Below, piece after piece: positions 8,671 through 16,950 of a DNA stretch of 64,000 nt (the first letter of the stretch is position 1; each line of letters opens with the position of its first letter). Origin of the DNA: Anaerolineaceae bacterium (lineage in GTDB: Bacteria > Chloroflexota > Anaerolineae > Aggregatilineales > Phototrophicaceae); contig NZXX01000001.1 of NCBI GenBank assembly GCA_002702065.1, positions 2,356,001-2,420,000 of the forward strand, given 5' to 3'. A model generated the notes under the pieces. The model searched no databases. It had not been told where the DNA came from and worked only from the letters and a program-made list of their open reading frames with translations. The position numbers were made by a program, and so were the translations under genes.

Positions 8671-8836
8671 CTATTCCCAACGATTAGAATAGCTATTTCG
8701 CCCTAAACACTTGTCATATGTCAACAAGATGAAAAGAGGTTGATTGGCGATTATTGACGAACTTTTGCTCGGTTTCAGGCTGATTCAAGCAGGCTGAGGA
8801 AAAAACTTGATTGCATATCGAATAATCCTGTGATAC

Positions 8837-8851
8837 CATACCACTGGTATG
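8837..8851. promoter_or_regulatory. Candidate operator copy 2: 15-bp perfect palindrome
   Basis: CATACCA-C-TGGTATG is a perfect 7-1-7 inverted repeat, the size expected for a dimeric GntR/FadR-type winged-helix repressor. It lies ~200 bases upstream of the regulator ATG, just downstream of a possible TTGATT -35-like hexamer at 8807. It shares ATACCACTGGT with copy 1. Confidence 0.62.
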
Positions 8852-8940
8852 ACCACAGAACACAGCAGCTTTACAAATGTCAAATTTTTACCGTTCATGA
8901 GCCTGTACTTAACATGCATGTAAGGGTACGGGCAAAGTCG

Positions 8941-8967
8941 CCCAAGTATAGTACTATGAATACTGGG
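8941..8967 (+). other. Hairpin in the probable leader of the regulator gene
   Basis: CCCA(A)GTAT pairs with ATACTGGG, an 8-bp stem with one bulged A and a 10-base loop. Around it lies the smaller palindrome ATAGTACTAT. It ends ~80 bases before the regulator ATG and could be an RNA stem or a further protein site. No U-run follows. Confidence 0.4.
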
Positions 8968-9047
8968 CGAACCAGTCGAAGCGGCTGGTGGCTGCATCAA
9001 CAACAACGTTTGACAAGTGTTTTTTGGTCATGCAAGGAGGTCCATTC

Positions 9048-9791
9048 ATGGACAATAATGAGCTTTTTCAGGCAGTTAAGAAGGTCCGCGTCTCGGACGG
9101 TGTGGTCGAGCAAATTCTCGGTTTGATTGAACAGGGCCGACTGAAACCCGGCGATCAACTGCCCAGTGAACGCGAACTCGTGGAACTGCTGCGGGTTGGC
9201 CGGGCCACCGTGCGCGAGGCCCTGCGCATGCTCGAAGTTCAGGGCATGATTACGGTTCGTCCGGGCAAAGGCGCTTTTGTCGCCGACGATATCAACCGGA
9301 TTTCCGGGCACGAGGCTATTCGTATCTGGCAGATGGAACATGCCAACGAAATTCTCGACCTGCTGGAAATTCGCGAAGCACTCGAGCGACGTGCCGCCTA
9401 TCATGCTGCCCAGCGCGCCAGCAAGAATATCATCAAGGAACTCCAGGAAGTATTCGACGAGGCCGAACAATGTGTCGAAAAAGGCGATATCGCCCGCCTC
9501 GGCTATGTGGATCATCGGTTCCACAGCCTGCTGGGCAAGGCTAGCGGTAACCCTGCCCTATCCCAGATTATTGATGCTCTTGGCGAAACAATGCCCAGTC
9601 CGATCCGCTCCATTCAGCGGCTGCCAGGGCGCGGGAAACAATCCCTAGAGGAACATCGTGCCATTCTCCACGCCATTATGAACGGCGATGCCGAAGGTGC
9701 GGAGGTGGCCGTTTCGGAGCATATTCGCAGCTTATGCGAACTGCTCAAGTCACTCAGTAACGAAAGCAGCGTTGTACCAGAGGTCAAGTGA
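9048..9791 (+). CDS. GntR-family transcriptional regulator, FadR/FCD subfamily
   Basis: A 247-residue cytoplasmic DNA-binding protein. I chose the ATG at 9048 because AGGAGG lies 7 bases upstream; the ORF-track start at 8988 adds 20 residues without an RBS. The N-terminal winged helix (GRLKPGDQLPSERELVELL, GRATVREALRMLEVQGM, VRPGKGAFV) is followed by an alpha-helical FCD ligand domain (LLEIREALERRAA, DHRFHSLLGKASGNPAL, EHIRSL) with Asp/His residues that bind a metal in many FCD proteins. It lies head-to-head with the binding-protein operon and first in the opine-dehydrogenase/LLM/peptidase operon, so it probably controls both through the ATACCACTGGT sites. The effector is likely the transported compound or a carboxylate derived from it (inference). 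Confidence 0.93.
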   Translation: MDNNELFQAVKKVRVSDGVVEQILGLIEQGRLKPGDQLPSERELVELLRVGRATVREALRMLEVQGMITVRPGKGAFVADDINRISGHEAIRIWQMEHANEILDLLEIREALERRAAYHAAQRASKNIIKELQEVFDEAEQCVEKGDIARLGYVDHRFHSLLGKASGNPALSQIIDALGETMPSPIRSIQRLPGRGKQSLEEHRAILHAIMNGDAEGAEVAVSEHIRSLCELLKSLSNESSVVPEVK

Positions 9792-9832
9792 ACATAACGT
9801 GTGTTCACCTTTCAATCAGGGAGTGAAAACGA

Positions 9833-10912
9833 ATGGGTTCTATTGAGCGAATTCTCGTCATGGGTGCCGGCCCCGGTGGTTTGGCAAATGCCGCTGTTCT
9901 AGGCAGTCAGGGTAGTCATGTTACACTGTTCAACCGCTCACTTGACCGCCTTCAAGGGACTATCCGGCGCGGCGGTGTCGAAATCGAAGGTTCGCTTGGC
10001 GAGGCGTTTGTGCCCGTTCCGAAGATCACAGATGATATCGAAGACGCGATGAAGGATGCCCAGCTCATCCTCATCGTTGTCCCGGCCTATGGGCAAATGT
10101 CCATGCTCGATCTGATCATCCCCCATCTGCGCCCCGGCCAGATTATCTTTTTCCTGTGCGGCTCGGTCGGCTCACTGGAAGGCGCGCTGCGCATGAAGGC
10201 CGCCGGTATCGACCTGAACAAAGTCTTTATTGGCGAAACCGCCACCCTACCCCAGTCGGCCCGCGTGGTTGGCGAAAGCAAGGTCCGCATTCTGGCGCGG
10301 GCAAAGGCCATGGTCCGGCTCTCCGTATTCCCCGGACACAACATTGACCACGTCGTTGAGACTCTGGGCGATACCTTCAAACTCAATGCGAAACGCAACG
10401 TGCTGGAACCCGGCCTCAACAACCCCAATTTTCTCGTTCACCCGGCACCCATGCTGCTCAACTACGCGGCCATTGAGCGTGCTGAAGGCATGTTCTCGCT
10501 GATGAACGAAGGCATGACTGACGGTGTGCTGCGCTGCCTCGACGCAGCGGATGCCGAACGGACCAGCATTCAGGCCGCACTCGGTCTGGAAGTACTGCCG
10601 GTTGATGACATGTATATCGAACAGGGCAGCAGCCCGGATGTCTACCGGACCAAGGGCGAACCCTTTAAGCTGCGGGACCGCATCTGGTCTCGATACATTG
10701 ATGAAGATGTCCCCTACGGCTCCGTTATGCTGTCCTCGCTGGGCCGCATGATCGGCGTGCCAACGCCTGTTTACGACAGCATCAACACCATTATGTCGGT
10801 TGTGGAGCAAAAAGACTTCGTGTCAATGGGCCGTACCGTCGACAAACTGGGCATAGCCGGGCTGGATCGTGAGCAGTTGATGCACTATCTGGAAACCGGC
10901 GAGCGTCCCTGA
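9833..10912 (+). CDS. NAD(P)-dependent opine/octopine dehydrogenase-family oxidoreductase
   Basis: A 359-residue two-domain dehydrogenase. The N-terminal Rossmann fold starts with ILVMGAGPGGLANAAVLG and continues with HVTLFNRS. The C-terminal helical opine-dehydrogenase domain contains NPNFLVHPAPMLLNYAAIER and the EGMTDGVLRCLDAADAERTSIQAALGL block. Family members reversibly couple an amino acid to a 2-oxo acid through an imine; in the catabolic direction they split N-(carboxyalkyl)amino acids. The gene follows the regulator by 41 bases. The presence of ridA in the divergent operon fits imine chemistry. Whether it is a true opine dehydrogenase or a related ketopantoate-reductase-like enzyme cannot be settled by eye. 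Confidence 0.85.
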   Translation: MGSIERILVMGAGPGGLANAAVLGSQGSHVTLFNRSLDRLQGTIRRGGVEIEGSLGEAFVPVPKITDDIEDAMKDAQLILIVVPAYGQMSMLDLIIPHLRPGQIIFFLCGSVGSLEGALRMKAAGIDLNKVFIGETATLPQSARVVGESKVRILARAKAMVRLSVFPGHNIDHVVETLGDTFKLNAKRNVLEPGLNNPNFLVHPAPMLLNYAAIERAEGMFSLMNEGMTDGVLRCLDAADAERTSIQAALGLEVLPVDDMYIEQGSSPDVYRTKGEPFKLRDRIWSRYIDEDVPYGSVMLSSLGRMIGVPTPVYDSINTIMSVVEQKDFVSMGRTVDKLGIAGLDREQLMHYLETGERP

Positions 10913-11014
10913 CCAACGCCGGTTCATCGCATCATCGTGAACATTGTGCCGGATATTGCATCTGGCAATAACGCTGCAAGCTAATCGTCGCAACTGGATA
11001 GAATGGGGTAATCC

Positions 11015-12028
11015 ATGGCGCAGGTAGAGTTCGGCCTCGGTTTTTCACACACATTGTCTCTCGATGAAGGGTTACGCATCACCCAGCGGGCGGAGGAATT
11101 GGGTTTTGCTGCAGTCTATGTGGCAGACCAGACCTTCTTCCAGGACCCGTTTGTCATCATGGCGTACTGGGCAATGCAGACCCAGCGCATCAAGCTGGTG
11201 CTGGCCGTGACCAATCCCTACACGCGACACCCGGCCCAAGTTGCACGGTCCATTGGGGTCCTCAGTGACATCACAAAGGGACGCGTTGAACTCGGCATTG
11301 GCGCGGGCAACCGGCGCGAACTGCTGCTGCCAATGGGCCACGAACAGACTGCCGCTGCCGACCGATCGCGGGAGATGGCGGCGATTGTACGCGATCTGCT
11401 GCATGGCAAAACCGTCCATTATCGCAGCGATTATGTCGTCGCCGATGAGATCAAACTCGACTGGGAACCAGCCTACCCCGATGTGCCCATCATTATCGGG
11501 GCGCGCGGTGGAAAGATGCTGGAAGTCGCGGGTGAGCTGGCAGATGGTGCGATTATCGGCGCATTGATCTCGGATGGCGGTCTGGATTATGCCCTGGGCG
11601 CGGTCGAACGCGGCGCTCAGCGGGCAGGACGTTCACTGGATGATGTCGCCATCACCAGTTGGGTGACCACTGTCCTCGCGGATGACTACGAAACCGCAGC
11701 AGGCCGCATCACCAATTCGGTTGCTCACATCATCGGCGGTGCGCCCATTTCACTGCTGAAAGCCATCGGTCTCGAAGACGACTACATTAACCAGATCAAA
11801 GCCACCTATGCGGAAGGCGGACAGGAAGCCGCCAAACAGCACGTCACCCGGCGCGAGATCGACATGCTGGCACTGGTGGGAACTGCCGATGACATCAGCG
11901 AAAAGATCGAGCGACTGACGCAGCGCGGGATTCATCAGGTCAGCCTGCGCGTCCTGGCCGCCGACTGTGATACGACGATTGCGCAGATCGAGCGTTTGGC
12001 CCGCGAGGTTCTGCCGAACTTCAAATAA
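11015..12028 (+). CDS. LLM-class flavin-dependent oxidoreductase (luciferase-like, possibly F420-dependent)
   Basis: A 337-residue TIM-barrel protein of the bacterial luciferase/methylene-H4MPT reductase superfamily. Diagnostic stretches are GFSHTLSLDEGLRITQRAEELGFAAVYVADQ, LVLAVTNPYTRHPAQVARSIGVLSDITKGRVELGIGAGN, VPIIIGARGGKMLEVAGELADG and the C-terminal GTADDISEKIERL. The overall pattern is closer to the F420-dependent reductase branch than to FMNH2 monooxygenases, but the cofactor is not certain. GGGGTAA precedes the ATG. It sits between the opine-dehydrogenase-like enzyme and an M24 peptidase, so a role in oxidation of the imported compound is likely. Confidence 0.86.
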   Translation: MAQVEFGLGFSHTLSLDEGLRITQRAEELGFAAVYVADQTFFQDPFVIMAYWAMQTQRIKLVLAVTNPYTRHPAQVARSIGVLSDITKGRVELGIGAGNRRELLLPMGHEQTAAADRSREMAAIVRDLLHGKTVHYRSDYVVADEIKLDWEPAYPDVPIIIGARGGKMLEVAGELADGAIIGALISDGGLDYALGAVERGAQRAGRSLDDVAITSWVTTVLADDYETAAGRITNSVAHIIGGAPISLLKAIGLEDDYINQIKATYAEGGQEAAKQHVTRREIDMLALVGTADDISEKIERLTQRGIHQVSLRVLAADCDTTIAQIERLAREVLPNFK

Positions 12029-12082
12029 TTCAAAATCTCTCTCACCGACGAGCAAACAGGCGATTCACCTTAGTGAAAAACG

Positions 12083-12112
12083 ATCCGCCAGCTACGCCTA
12101 TGATTGGCGGAT
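12083..12112 (+). other. Hairpin in the leader before the M24 peptidase gene
   Basis: ATCCGCCA pairs with TGGCGGAT (8 bp) around a 14-base loop in the gap between the LLM gene and the peptidase start. No U-tract follows. It may protect or modulate the intercistronic message. Confidence 0.4.
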
Positions 12113-12145
12113 AACCTTATCCAACCGTTAATAAAGGGGACTAGT

Positions 12146-13369
12146 ATGAGTGCCAGTACATCTACAGGCCTGAGACAGCCTGAATATGCCATGTTTCCGA
12201 CCGAGGAATATCTGGAGCGCGTGCGCAAAGCACGGCTGTTGATGGAAGAACGCGGCGTGGACGCGCTCTTGCTGACGGCAAAAGAAAATGTCGTCTATTT
12301 TTCGGGTATCCGCACCATTGGCTGGACCTCCAAACATCGCCCGGTGGGGGTCATCGTGCCACGTGAAAGCGATAAACCCGTCATCAGCGTCATTCCGGAA
12401 ACGCTGTATGACGTCTCCTTTCATTCCTCATGGGTCGATGAAATTCGCCCCTGGGGTGGCTGGCGCCGCAGCGACGCCGTGCCGGACCCGATTATCGGCA
12501 TCGAAAACGCGATCAAGGAACTGGGCCTCGAAAGCGGCACCATCGGCCTGGAACTGGGTTACGGGCAGCGAATCGCCATGTCGCAGGAAGATTTCGCCGA
12601 CCTGCAAAGCCGGCTAAAAGGCACGACCATCGTCGATGCTTCGGGCATCATCTGGGACCTGCGCATGATTAAATCTGACCGCGAAGTCGAGGCACTGCGC
12701 AAAGCCTGCGACGCCACCAACAAAGCCTTCGAACGTGGCTTCAGCAGTATCTACCCCGGTATGCTGGAGCGCGAACTGGCCGCCAACATCATGTCCGAAC
12801 TGGCGCTGGAAACCCAGGAAATCCCTGGCTTTCTCATGATCCGCTCCGGTCCGATGAAATATGGCATGGTCAATGTACTGCCGTTCGAGAAACCTATGCA
12901 GCCCGGCGACATCGTGGTGGTGGATGTCGGCGCCAATTACAACTACTACTGGTCCGATTTTATGCGCATGGCCTGCATCGGCGAACCCAGTGCCGAACAG
13001 CGCCGCTTTTTTGAAGCGGAAAGCAAATCACAGCAGGCGGGTGTGGATGTAATCCGGCCCGGCATTAAACTGCATGAAATCTTTGATGCCTGTTACGACT
13101 CACTCATGGACAGTCATATGAAGGAGCACGTTCCGGGGCTGGAGCGTGTGGGGCATGGTGTCGGGCTGGACCCGCACGAGCCGCCCAGCATTTCCAAAAC
13201 CAGCCAGGTCATCGCCCAACCCAATATGATCCTCACCGTCGAGCCGATCTTCTGGGACAAGCCAGACCATGTCATCGGCAACTTTGCGCTCGAAGATCAA
13301 GTGGTGGTAACGGAAACCGGACACGAAATTCTGAGCACCTTTTCCAAAGAACTGTACATCGTCGATTAA
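12146..13369 (+). CDS. M24-family metallopeptidase (Xaa-Pro dipeptidase/creatinase-like)
   Basis: A 407-residue protein with an N-terminal creatinase-type domain and a C-terminal pita-bread fold. I chose the ATG at 12146 because AAAGGGGA lies 5 bases upstream; the ORF-track TTG at 12104 has no RBS. The dinuclear metal ligands are visible: two aspartates in VVVDVGANYNYYWSDFMRMA, His in VGHGVGLDPHEPP, Glu in ILTVEPIFWDKP and Glu in LEDQVVVTETG. This favours a real metallo-peptidase or aminopeptidase P-like enzyme over creatinase, which lacks the full metal set. It is the last gene of the divergent operon. The likely substrate is an imported dipeptide or N-substituted amino acid (inference). Confidence 0.92.
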   Translation: MSASTSTGLRQPEYAMFPTEEYLERVRKARLLMEERGVDALLLTAKENVVYFSGIRTIGWTSKHRPVGVIVPRESDKPVISVIPETLYDVSFHSSWVDEIRPWGGWRRSDAVPDPIIGIENAIKELGLESGTIGLELGYGQRIAMSQEDFADLQSRLKGTTIVDASGIIWDLRMIKSDREVEALRKACDATNKAFERGFSSIYPGMLERELAANIMSELALETQEIPGFLMIRSGPMKYGMVNVLPFEKPMQPGDIVVVDVGANYNYYWSDFMRMACIGEPSAEQRRFFEAESKSQQAGVDVIRPGIKLHEIFDACYDSLMDSHMKEHVPGLERVGHGVGLDPHEPPSISKTSQVIAQPNMILTVEPIFWDKPDHVIGNFALEDQVVVTETGHEILSTFSKELYIVD

Positions 13370-13708
13370 CGCAACCCAATGGTCTCCAAAGCCAGTCTCG
13401 GTTGGCCGGCTTTGGAGACACTGACGGTTCGTCGAACATTTGGCGAGCCAGATCTCCCGGTACTGGCCACCGGGTTCCCGCGCCCAGTCACCTCAATTTA
13501 TCGTCGGGCAAATCATATCTTGCAGAAATAATTCCCCATCATGAACATACGTCAATTGTCGTTTTCGTAGATCGACCTCAGTTTATTAAGCACGTTGAGA
13601 ATTCGCTCACTGCCTGCGCAATCATTGATTTAGACGCCTGCGTAGATATTCCTGGCTGGTTTCATTACCCTCGTGGTTGCTTGTTCTTAATCGGAGAGAA
13701 GGGTCTAT
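13370..13708 (+). other. Intergenic region with a long U-less hairpin
   Basis: There are 339 bases without a credible gene. A 12-bp perfect hairpin, GTCTCCAAAGCC (13382-13393) with GGCTTTGGAGAC (13408-13419), lies 12 bases after the peptidase stop and is probably the transcript end, although no U-tract follows. The rest is AT-richer and contains only weak promoter-like hexamers such as TTGATT near 13625. The 147-residue ORF in the track here has no RBS and overlaps the next gene, so I rejected it. Confidence 0.6.
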
Positions 13709-14761
13709 ATGAAAACCAGACAGCGGGCTGCGCAGGGCAGTCTATTATTGGCATTGCTCCTCATGCTGAACATCGTATCAATCATCCCCGCCGCGGGGCA
13801 GGAAAATACGCAATGCGACGCCGGTTTTCGCCTGTTCGATCATGAATATCTGGCGACAGAACCGGTCTGTATCCCGGAGAATCCGCAGAAAGTCGTGGTC
13901 GCATGGGCCTTTAATGCCACGGCGCTGCTGCGCGCAGATGTGCCTATCATCGGCACGAACAGCATTGCATTCAATCAGGGGCAGTTCCCGGAATGGGCCG
14001 ATGACCTTGGACAGATCACCGATGTCGGACGGCCTCTCAACCTTGAGGTAATACTGGGGCTATCCCCTGACCTGATTATTACATCTGATTTCGATGCAGA
14101 AGGCAATGAGGATGCCCTGTCCAGCATTGCGCCGACCGTCTTGTTTACCTGGGAAGGCACCCATATCTGGCGTGATGTCGCCCAGCTGATGTTTGATGCT
14201 GCGGGACGGCTGAAGGAATATGACGCGTTGATGATCGAACAGGAAACACGCGCTGCCGAGCTGGGTGCCCTGATTGATGATCCGCAGGCCATTGAGCTTT
14301 CAATTGTCAATGTTCGTGCAGACCGCATATTGTTGTATACACAATACTCGCCCGGCGGCATGATCGTCGAGGAGGTTGGGTTCAGTCGGCCAGAGGTCCA
14401 GTTGTGGCCCGATGCTGAATCACCTGCTTATCTACGAGACATTTCGTTTGAGGAATTACAGCAGGCCGATGGCGATTACATCCTCATATTCGGCGGATTT
14501 GCGCTGGACGAAGATGCACAGGTAACACTCGATGAATTGCTGGAAAGTCCACTCTGGCAATCACTGGGTGCTGTACAGGCTGATCGAGTCTACATCTCCA
14601 ATGTGAACTTCGCCGGCGGTGATATTGGCAATGCTCATGCCATGTTGGATGAACTGGCAGCCGCCTTTGGTGTGGCCGACGACTTCAGCCCCAACCCCTA
14701 TATCACTCGGGCCGAAATCCCGGCTCGCGCACCCGAAGCGACCGAGGAAGCCGCTGGCTGA
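13709..14761 (+). CDS. Extracytoplasmic binding protein of the iron-siderophore/cobalamin class (Peripla_BP_2, FecB/BtuF-like)
   Basis: A 350-residue exported protein. Residues 1-30 form a signal peptide (GSLLLALLLMLNIVSIIPAAG, cleavage near AAGQE). The mature part has the class III binding-protein signature: ENPQKVVVAWAFNATALLRADVPIIGT, the GRPLNLEVILGLSPDLIITSDFD block typical of FecB/FhuD, and a C-terminal alpha/beta lobe ending in LGAVQADRVYISN and DELAAAFG. GGAGAGAAGGG lies upstream of the ATG. No permease or ATPase partner is next to it, so it must use a transporter encoded elsewhere. The ligand (siderophore, heme or corrinoid) cannot be inferred. Confidence 0.88.
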   Translation: MKTRQRAAQGSLLLALLLMLNIVSIIPAAGQENTQCDAGFRLFDHEYLATEPVCIPENPQKVVVAWAFNATALLRADVPIIGTNSIAFNQGQFPEWADDLGQITDVGRPLNLEVILGLSPDLIITSDFDAEGNEDALSSIAPTVLFTWEGTHIWRDVAQLMFDAAGRLKEYDALMIEQETRAAELGALIDDPQAIELSIVNVRADRILLYTQYSPGGMIVEEVGFSRPEVQLWPDAESPAYLRDISFEELQQADGDYILIFGGFALDEDAQVTLDELLESPLWQSLGAVQADRVYISNVNFAGGDIGNAHAMLDELAAAFGVADDFSPNPYITRAEIPARAPEATEEAAG

Positions 14762-14778
14762 TAAACCAAACCCACTGT

Positions 14779-14808
14779 GTGCAGCCCGTCTGTTGCGATG
14801 GGCTGCAC
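14779..14808. terminator. Hairpin between convergent genes
   Basis: A 9-bp perfect stem GTGCAGCCC/GGGCTGCAC with a 12-base loop lies between the stop of the binding protein (14761) and the stop of the dppF-like gene (14842). Neither side has a U-tract, so it may act as an mRNA 3' end rather than a classic intrinsic terminator. Confidence 0.5.
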
Positions 14809-14841
14809 CATATTCGTGGACAGCTGATGTGTCAGTCTATT

Positions 14842-15906
14842 TCAGTCGGATACAGGTGTGGCCTGGGCCTGCATCGCAGCAACCCCCGTTAAATTCAGTT
14901 CTTCCGCAAAGTGGCAGGCAGCTAACCTCCCCGGCTGAATCTCGCGCAGCGGCGGTGTATCGGTTTTGCAGACTGCCTCGGCGTACGGGCAGCGCGGGTG
15001 GAAATAACAGCCAGATGGCGGATTGGCAGGGTCGGCGACATCGCCTTGCAGCACGATCCGTTTTTTCTGGGACTTCGCGCTGGGGTCGGTGATGTGCACG
15101 GCAGAAAGCAGCGCTTCGGTATAGGGGTGTAACGGACGCTGGTAAAGCTGTTTCGTGGGGGCGATTTCAACGATTTTGCCCACATACATCACCGCAACGC
15201 GCGTGCTGATATGTTTGACCACGCTGAGATCATGCGAAATAAACAGGTAGGTCAGGTCCAGCCGCTGTTGCAGGTGTTTGAGCAAATTCAGAATCTGAGC
15301 CTGTACCGAGACGTCGAGCGCGGAGACAGGTTCATCAGCAATGATCAACTGCGGGTTGAGCGCCAAAGCACGCGCCACACCGAGCCGCTGCCGCTGCCCG
15401 CCACTAAACGCATTCGGATAGCGGGAAAGATATTCCGGACGCAGGCCCACCAGCCGCAGCAGTTCGGCAACACGTCCTTCCAGGTCCTTACCTTTGGCGA
15501 CATTGTTCAGGCGCAGCGGCTCCCCCACAATCTCGAGGACCGTCTTGCGCGGGTTGAGCGAGGTAAATGGGTCCTGAAACACCATCTGCATGTGCTGGCG
15601 CATCGGGCGCAGTTCATTGTTGTTTAACGGTGCCAGATCAGTGGGCGACGTGTCCGGGCCATCCGGGCGAAAAAGAATCTGTCCTGAGGTGGGGTTCAGC
15701 AAGCGGATGATCAGTCGTCCGGTGGTGGTCTTGCCACAGCCACTTTCGCCCACCAGGGCCAGCGTCTCACCGTGATACAGATCGAAGGAGACGTCATCCA
15801 CCGCTTTGACATAACCCGTTGTACGCGATAAAAAGCCGGATGACAGTGGAAAGTATTTTTTTAATCCCTTTACGTCAAGCAGTTTGTAGGCAGCTTTGTC
15901 AGTCAT
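14842..15906 (-). CDS. Di-/oligopeptide-type ABC transporter ATP-binding protein (DppF/OppF type), second system
   Basis: A 354-residue ATPase with Walker [11 protein letters not shown]-loop [16 protein letters not shown], signature [15 protein letters not shown], Walker [14 protein letters not shown]-loop [10 protein letters not shown] and the oligo_HPY region [14 protein letters not shown]. Its start overlaps the upstream dppD-like stop (ATGA-type coupling). It is the last gene of the second transporter operon, which by neighbourhood probably imports an oligosaccharide rather than a peptide, since the SBP_bac_5/Dpp family serves both. Confidence 0.95.
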   Translation of the reverse strand: MTDKAAYKLLDVKGLKKYFPLSSGFLSRTTGYVKAVDDVSFDLYHGETLALVGESGCGKTTTGRLIIRLLNPTSGQILFRPDGPDTSPTDLAPLNNNELRPMRQHMQMVFQDPFTSLNPRKTVLEIVGEPLRLNNVAKGKDLEGRVAELLRLVGLRPEYLSRYPNAFSGGQRQRLGVARALALNPQLIIADEPVSALDVSVQAQILNLLKHLQQRLDLTYLFISHDLSVVKHISTRVAVMYVGKIVEIAPTKQLYQRPLHPYTEALLSAVHITDPSAKSQKKRIVLQGDVADPANPPSGCYFHPRCPYAEAVCKTDTPPLREIQPGRLAACHFAEELNLTGVAAMQAQATPVSD

Positions 15907-16946
15907 CGGGTTACTTCCTCAGATGGCGCATTCGGCTTTTCGATGGCAGGGTCATAGAGCACACAGCGAACCTGCTGCCCGTTTTCCAGCGTGATGAGGG
16001 GTGGTTCGATCTGGTCGCAGACACCCACTATCGCATGATCGCAGCGCGGGTGAAACGGGCAACCGGTCAAGCGGGTATAAGGATCAGGCACCATACCGCG
16101 CACTGTTTGCAGCCATTCCCGGTCCTGCTCGATGCGCGGCAGCGACTCCAGCAGGCTGACCGTATAGGGATGACGGGGATTACTGAAAATATCCTCGACC
16201 CGGCCACGCTCGACTTCGCGCCCCAGGTACATGACGACCACCTCATCCGCCATTTCCGCAATCACGCCCAGGCTGTGCGTGATAAAAATAATCGCCATGT
16301 TGAAATCGTTCTGAAGCTGCTGCATCAGTTCCAGAATCTGGGCTTCGGTCGTCACGTCCAGCGCAGTCGTCGGTTCATCCGCAATCAGCAGGTTAGGCCG
16401 GCAGGACAGCGCCATGGCAATCATCACACGCTGGCACATGCCGCCGCTCAGTTGATGCGGATATTTGTCAAGCTGGCTTTCCGGCTTGGGCAGATGCACC
16501 TGCTGCAGCATTTCAAGCGTGCGGATTCGCGCTTCCTGCTTGCTCACATTCTGATGCAGCAGAATATTCTCCGCGATCTGATCGCCCACCGTGTGAACCG
16601 GGCTGAGCGAGGCACGCGGCTCCTGAAAAATCATCGAGATTTCGGCACCGCGAATCCGGCGCATTTCATCACTCATGGGCGGCAGCGTCATCAGGTCGAT
16701 GGTTTCGGCATTTGTACGGTGATACAGAATCTGCCCGCCGACGACGCGCCCCGGTGGTCGGACAATGTTGAGGATGGAGCGCGCGGTCATGCTTTTGCCA
16801 CAGCCACTTTCGCCGACCACGCCAACCACCTGACCGCGTTTGACGCTGAAGTTGGCCCCATCAACAGCGCGCACCATGCCCTCGGGGGTATTGAACTGCA
16901 CCTGAATATCCTTCACTTCGATGAGTGTATCGGTGGTGGATACCAT
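15903..16946 (-). CDS. Di-/oligopeptide-type ABC transporter ATP-binding protein (DppD/OppD type), second system
   Basis: I chose the ATG at 16946 (347 residues): GGGAGG lies upstream and the upstream permease ends 4 bases before it. The ORF-track start at 17003 would overlap that permease by 53 bases. Features are Walker [10 protein letters not shown] (Met where Thr is usual after Lys-Ser, still functional-looking), Q-loop [12 protein letters not shown], signature [15 protein letters not shown], Walker [13 protein letters not shown] and oligo_[18 protein letters not shown]. It pairs with the DppF-type ATPase that overlaps its 3' end. Confidence 0.93.
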   Translation of the reverse strand: MVSTTDTLIEVKDIQVQFNTPEGMVRAVDGANFSVKRGQVVGVVGESGCGKSMTARSILNIVRPPGRVVGGQILYHRTNAETIDLMTLPPMSDEMRRIRGAEISMIFQEPRASLSPVHTVGDQIAENILLHQNVSKQEARIRTLEMLQQVHLPKPESQLDKYPHQLSGGMCQRVMIAMALSCRPNLLIADEPTTALDVTTEAQILELMQQLQNDFNMAIIFITHSLGVIAEMADEVVVMYLGREVERGRVEDIFSNPRHPYTVSLLESLPRIEQDREWLQTVRGMVPDPYTRLTGCPFHPRCDHAIVGVCDQIEPPLITLENGQQVRCVLYDPAIEKPNAPSEEVTR

Positions 16947-16950
16947 ACCG

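Larger units (their letters stand above)
8561..9047. other. Divergent intergenic regulatory region between the binding-protein operon and the gntR-type operon
   Basis: There are 487 bases without a credible gene. It holds a near-consensus minus-strand promoter (8643-8670), two copies of ATACCACTGGT (8600-8610, and 8838-8848 inside a palindrome), a 10-bp palindrome ACATGCATGT at 8912-8921, and a bulged hairpin at 8941-8967 in the probable leader of the regulator gene. ORFs from the track that cross this region have no RBS or recognisable sequence and I reject them. Confidence 0.75.

Noticed and set aside
8785-9126. ORFs crossing the divergent regulatory region
   Set aside because: They lack RBS and recognisable sequence and run through the palindromes and hairpin; the true regulator start is the AGGAGG-supported ATG at 9048.
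13402-13845. 147-residue plus-strand ORF between the M24 peptidase and the binding-protein gene
   Set aside because: No RBS, no recognisable motif, overlaps the well-supported gene at 13709 by 137 bases in another frame, and begins inside the 13382-13419 hairpin.
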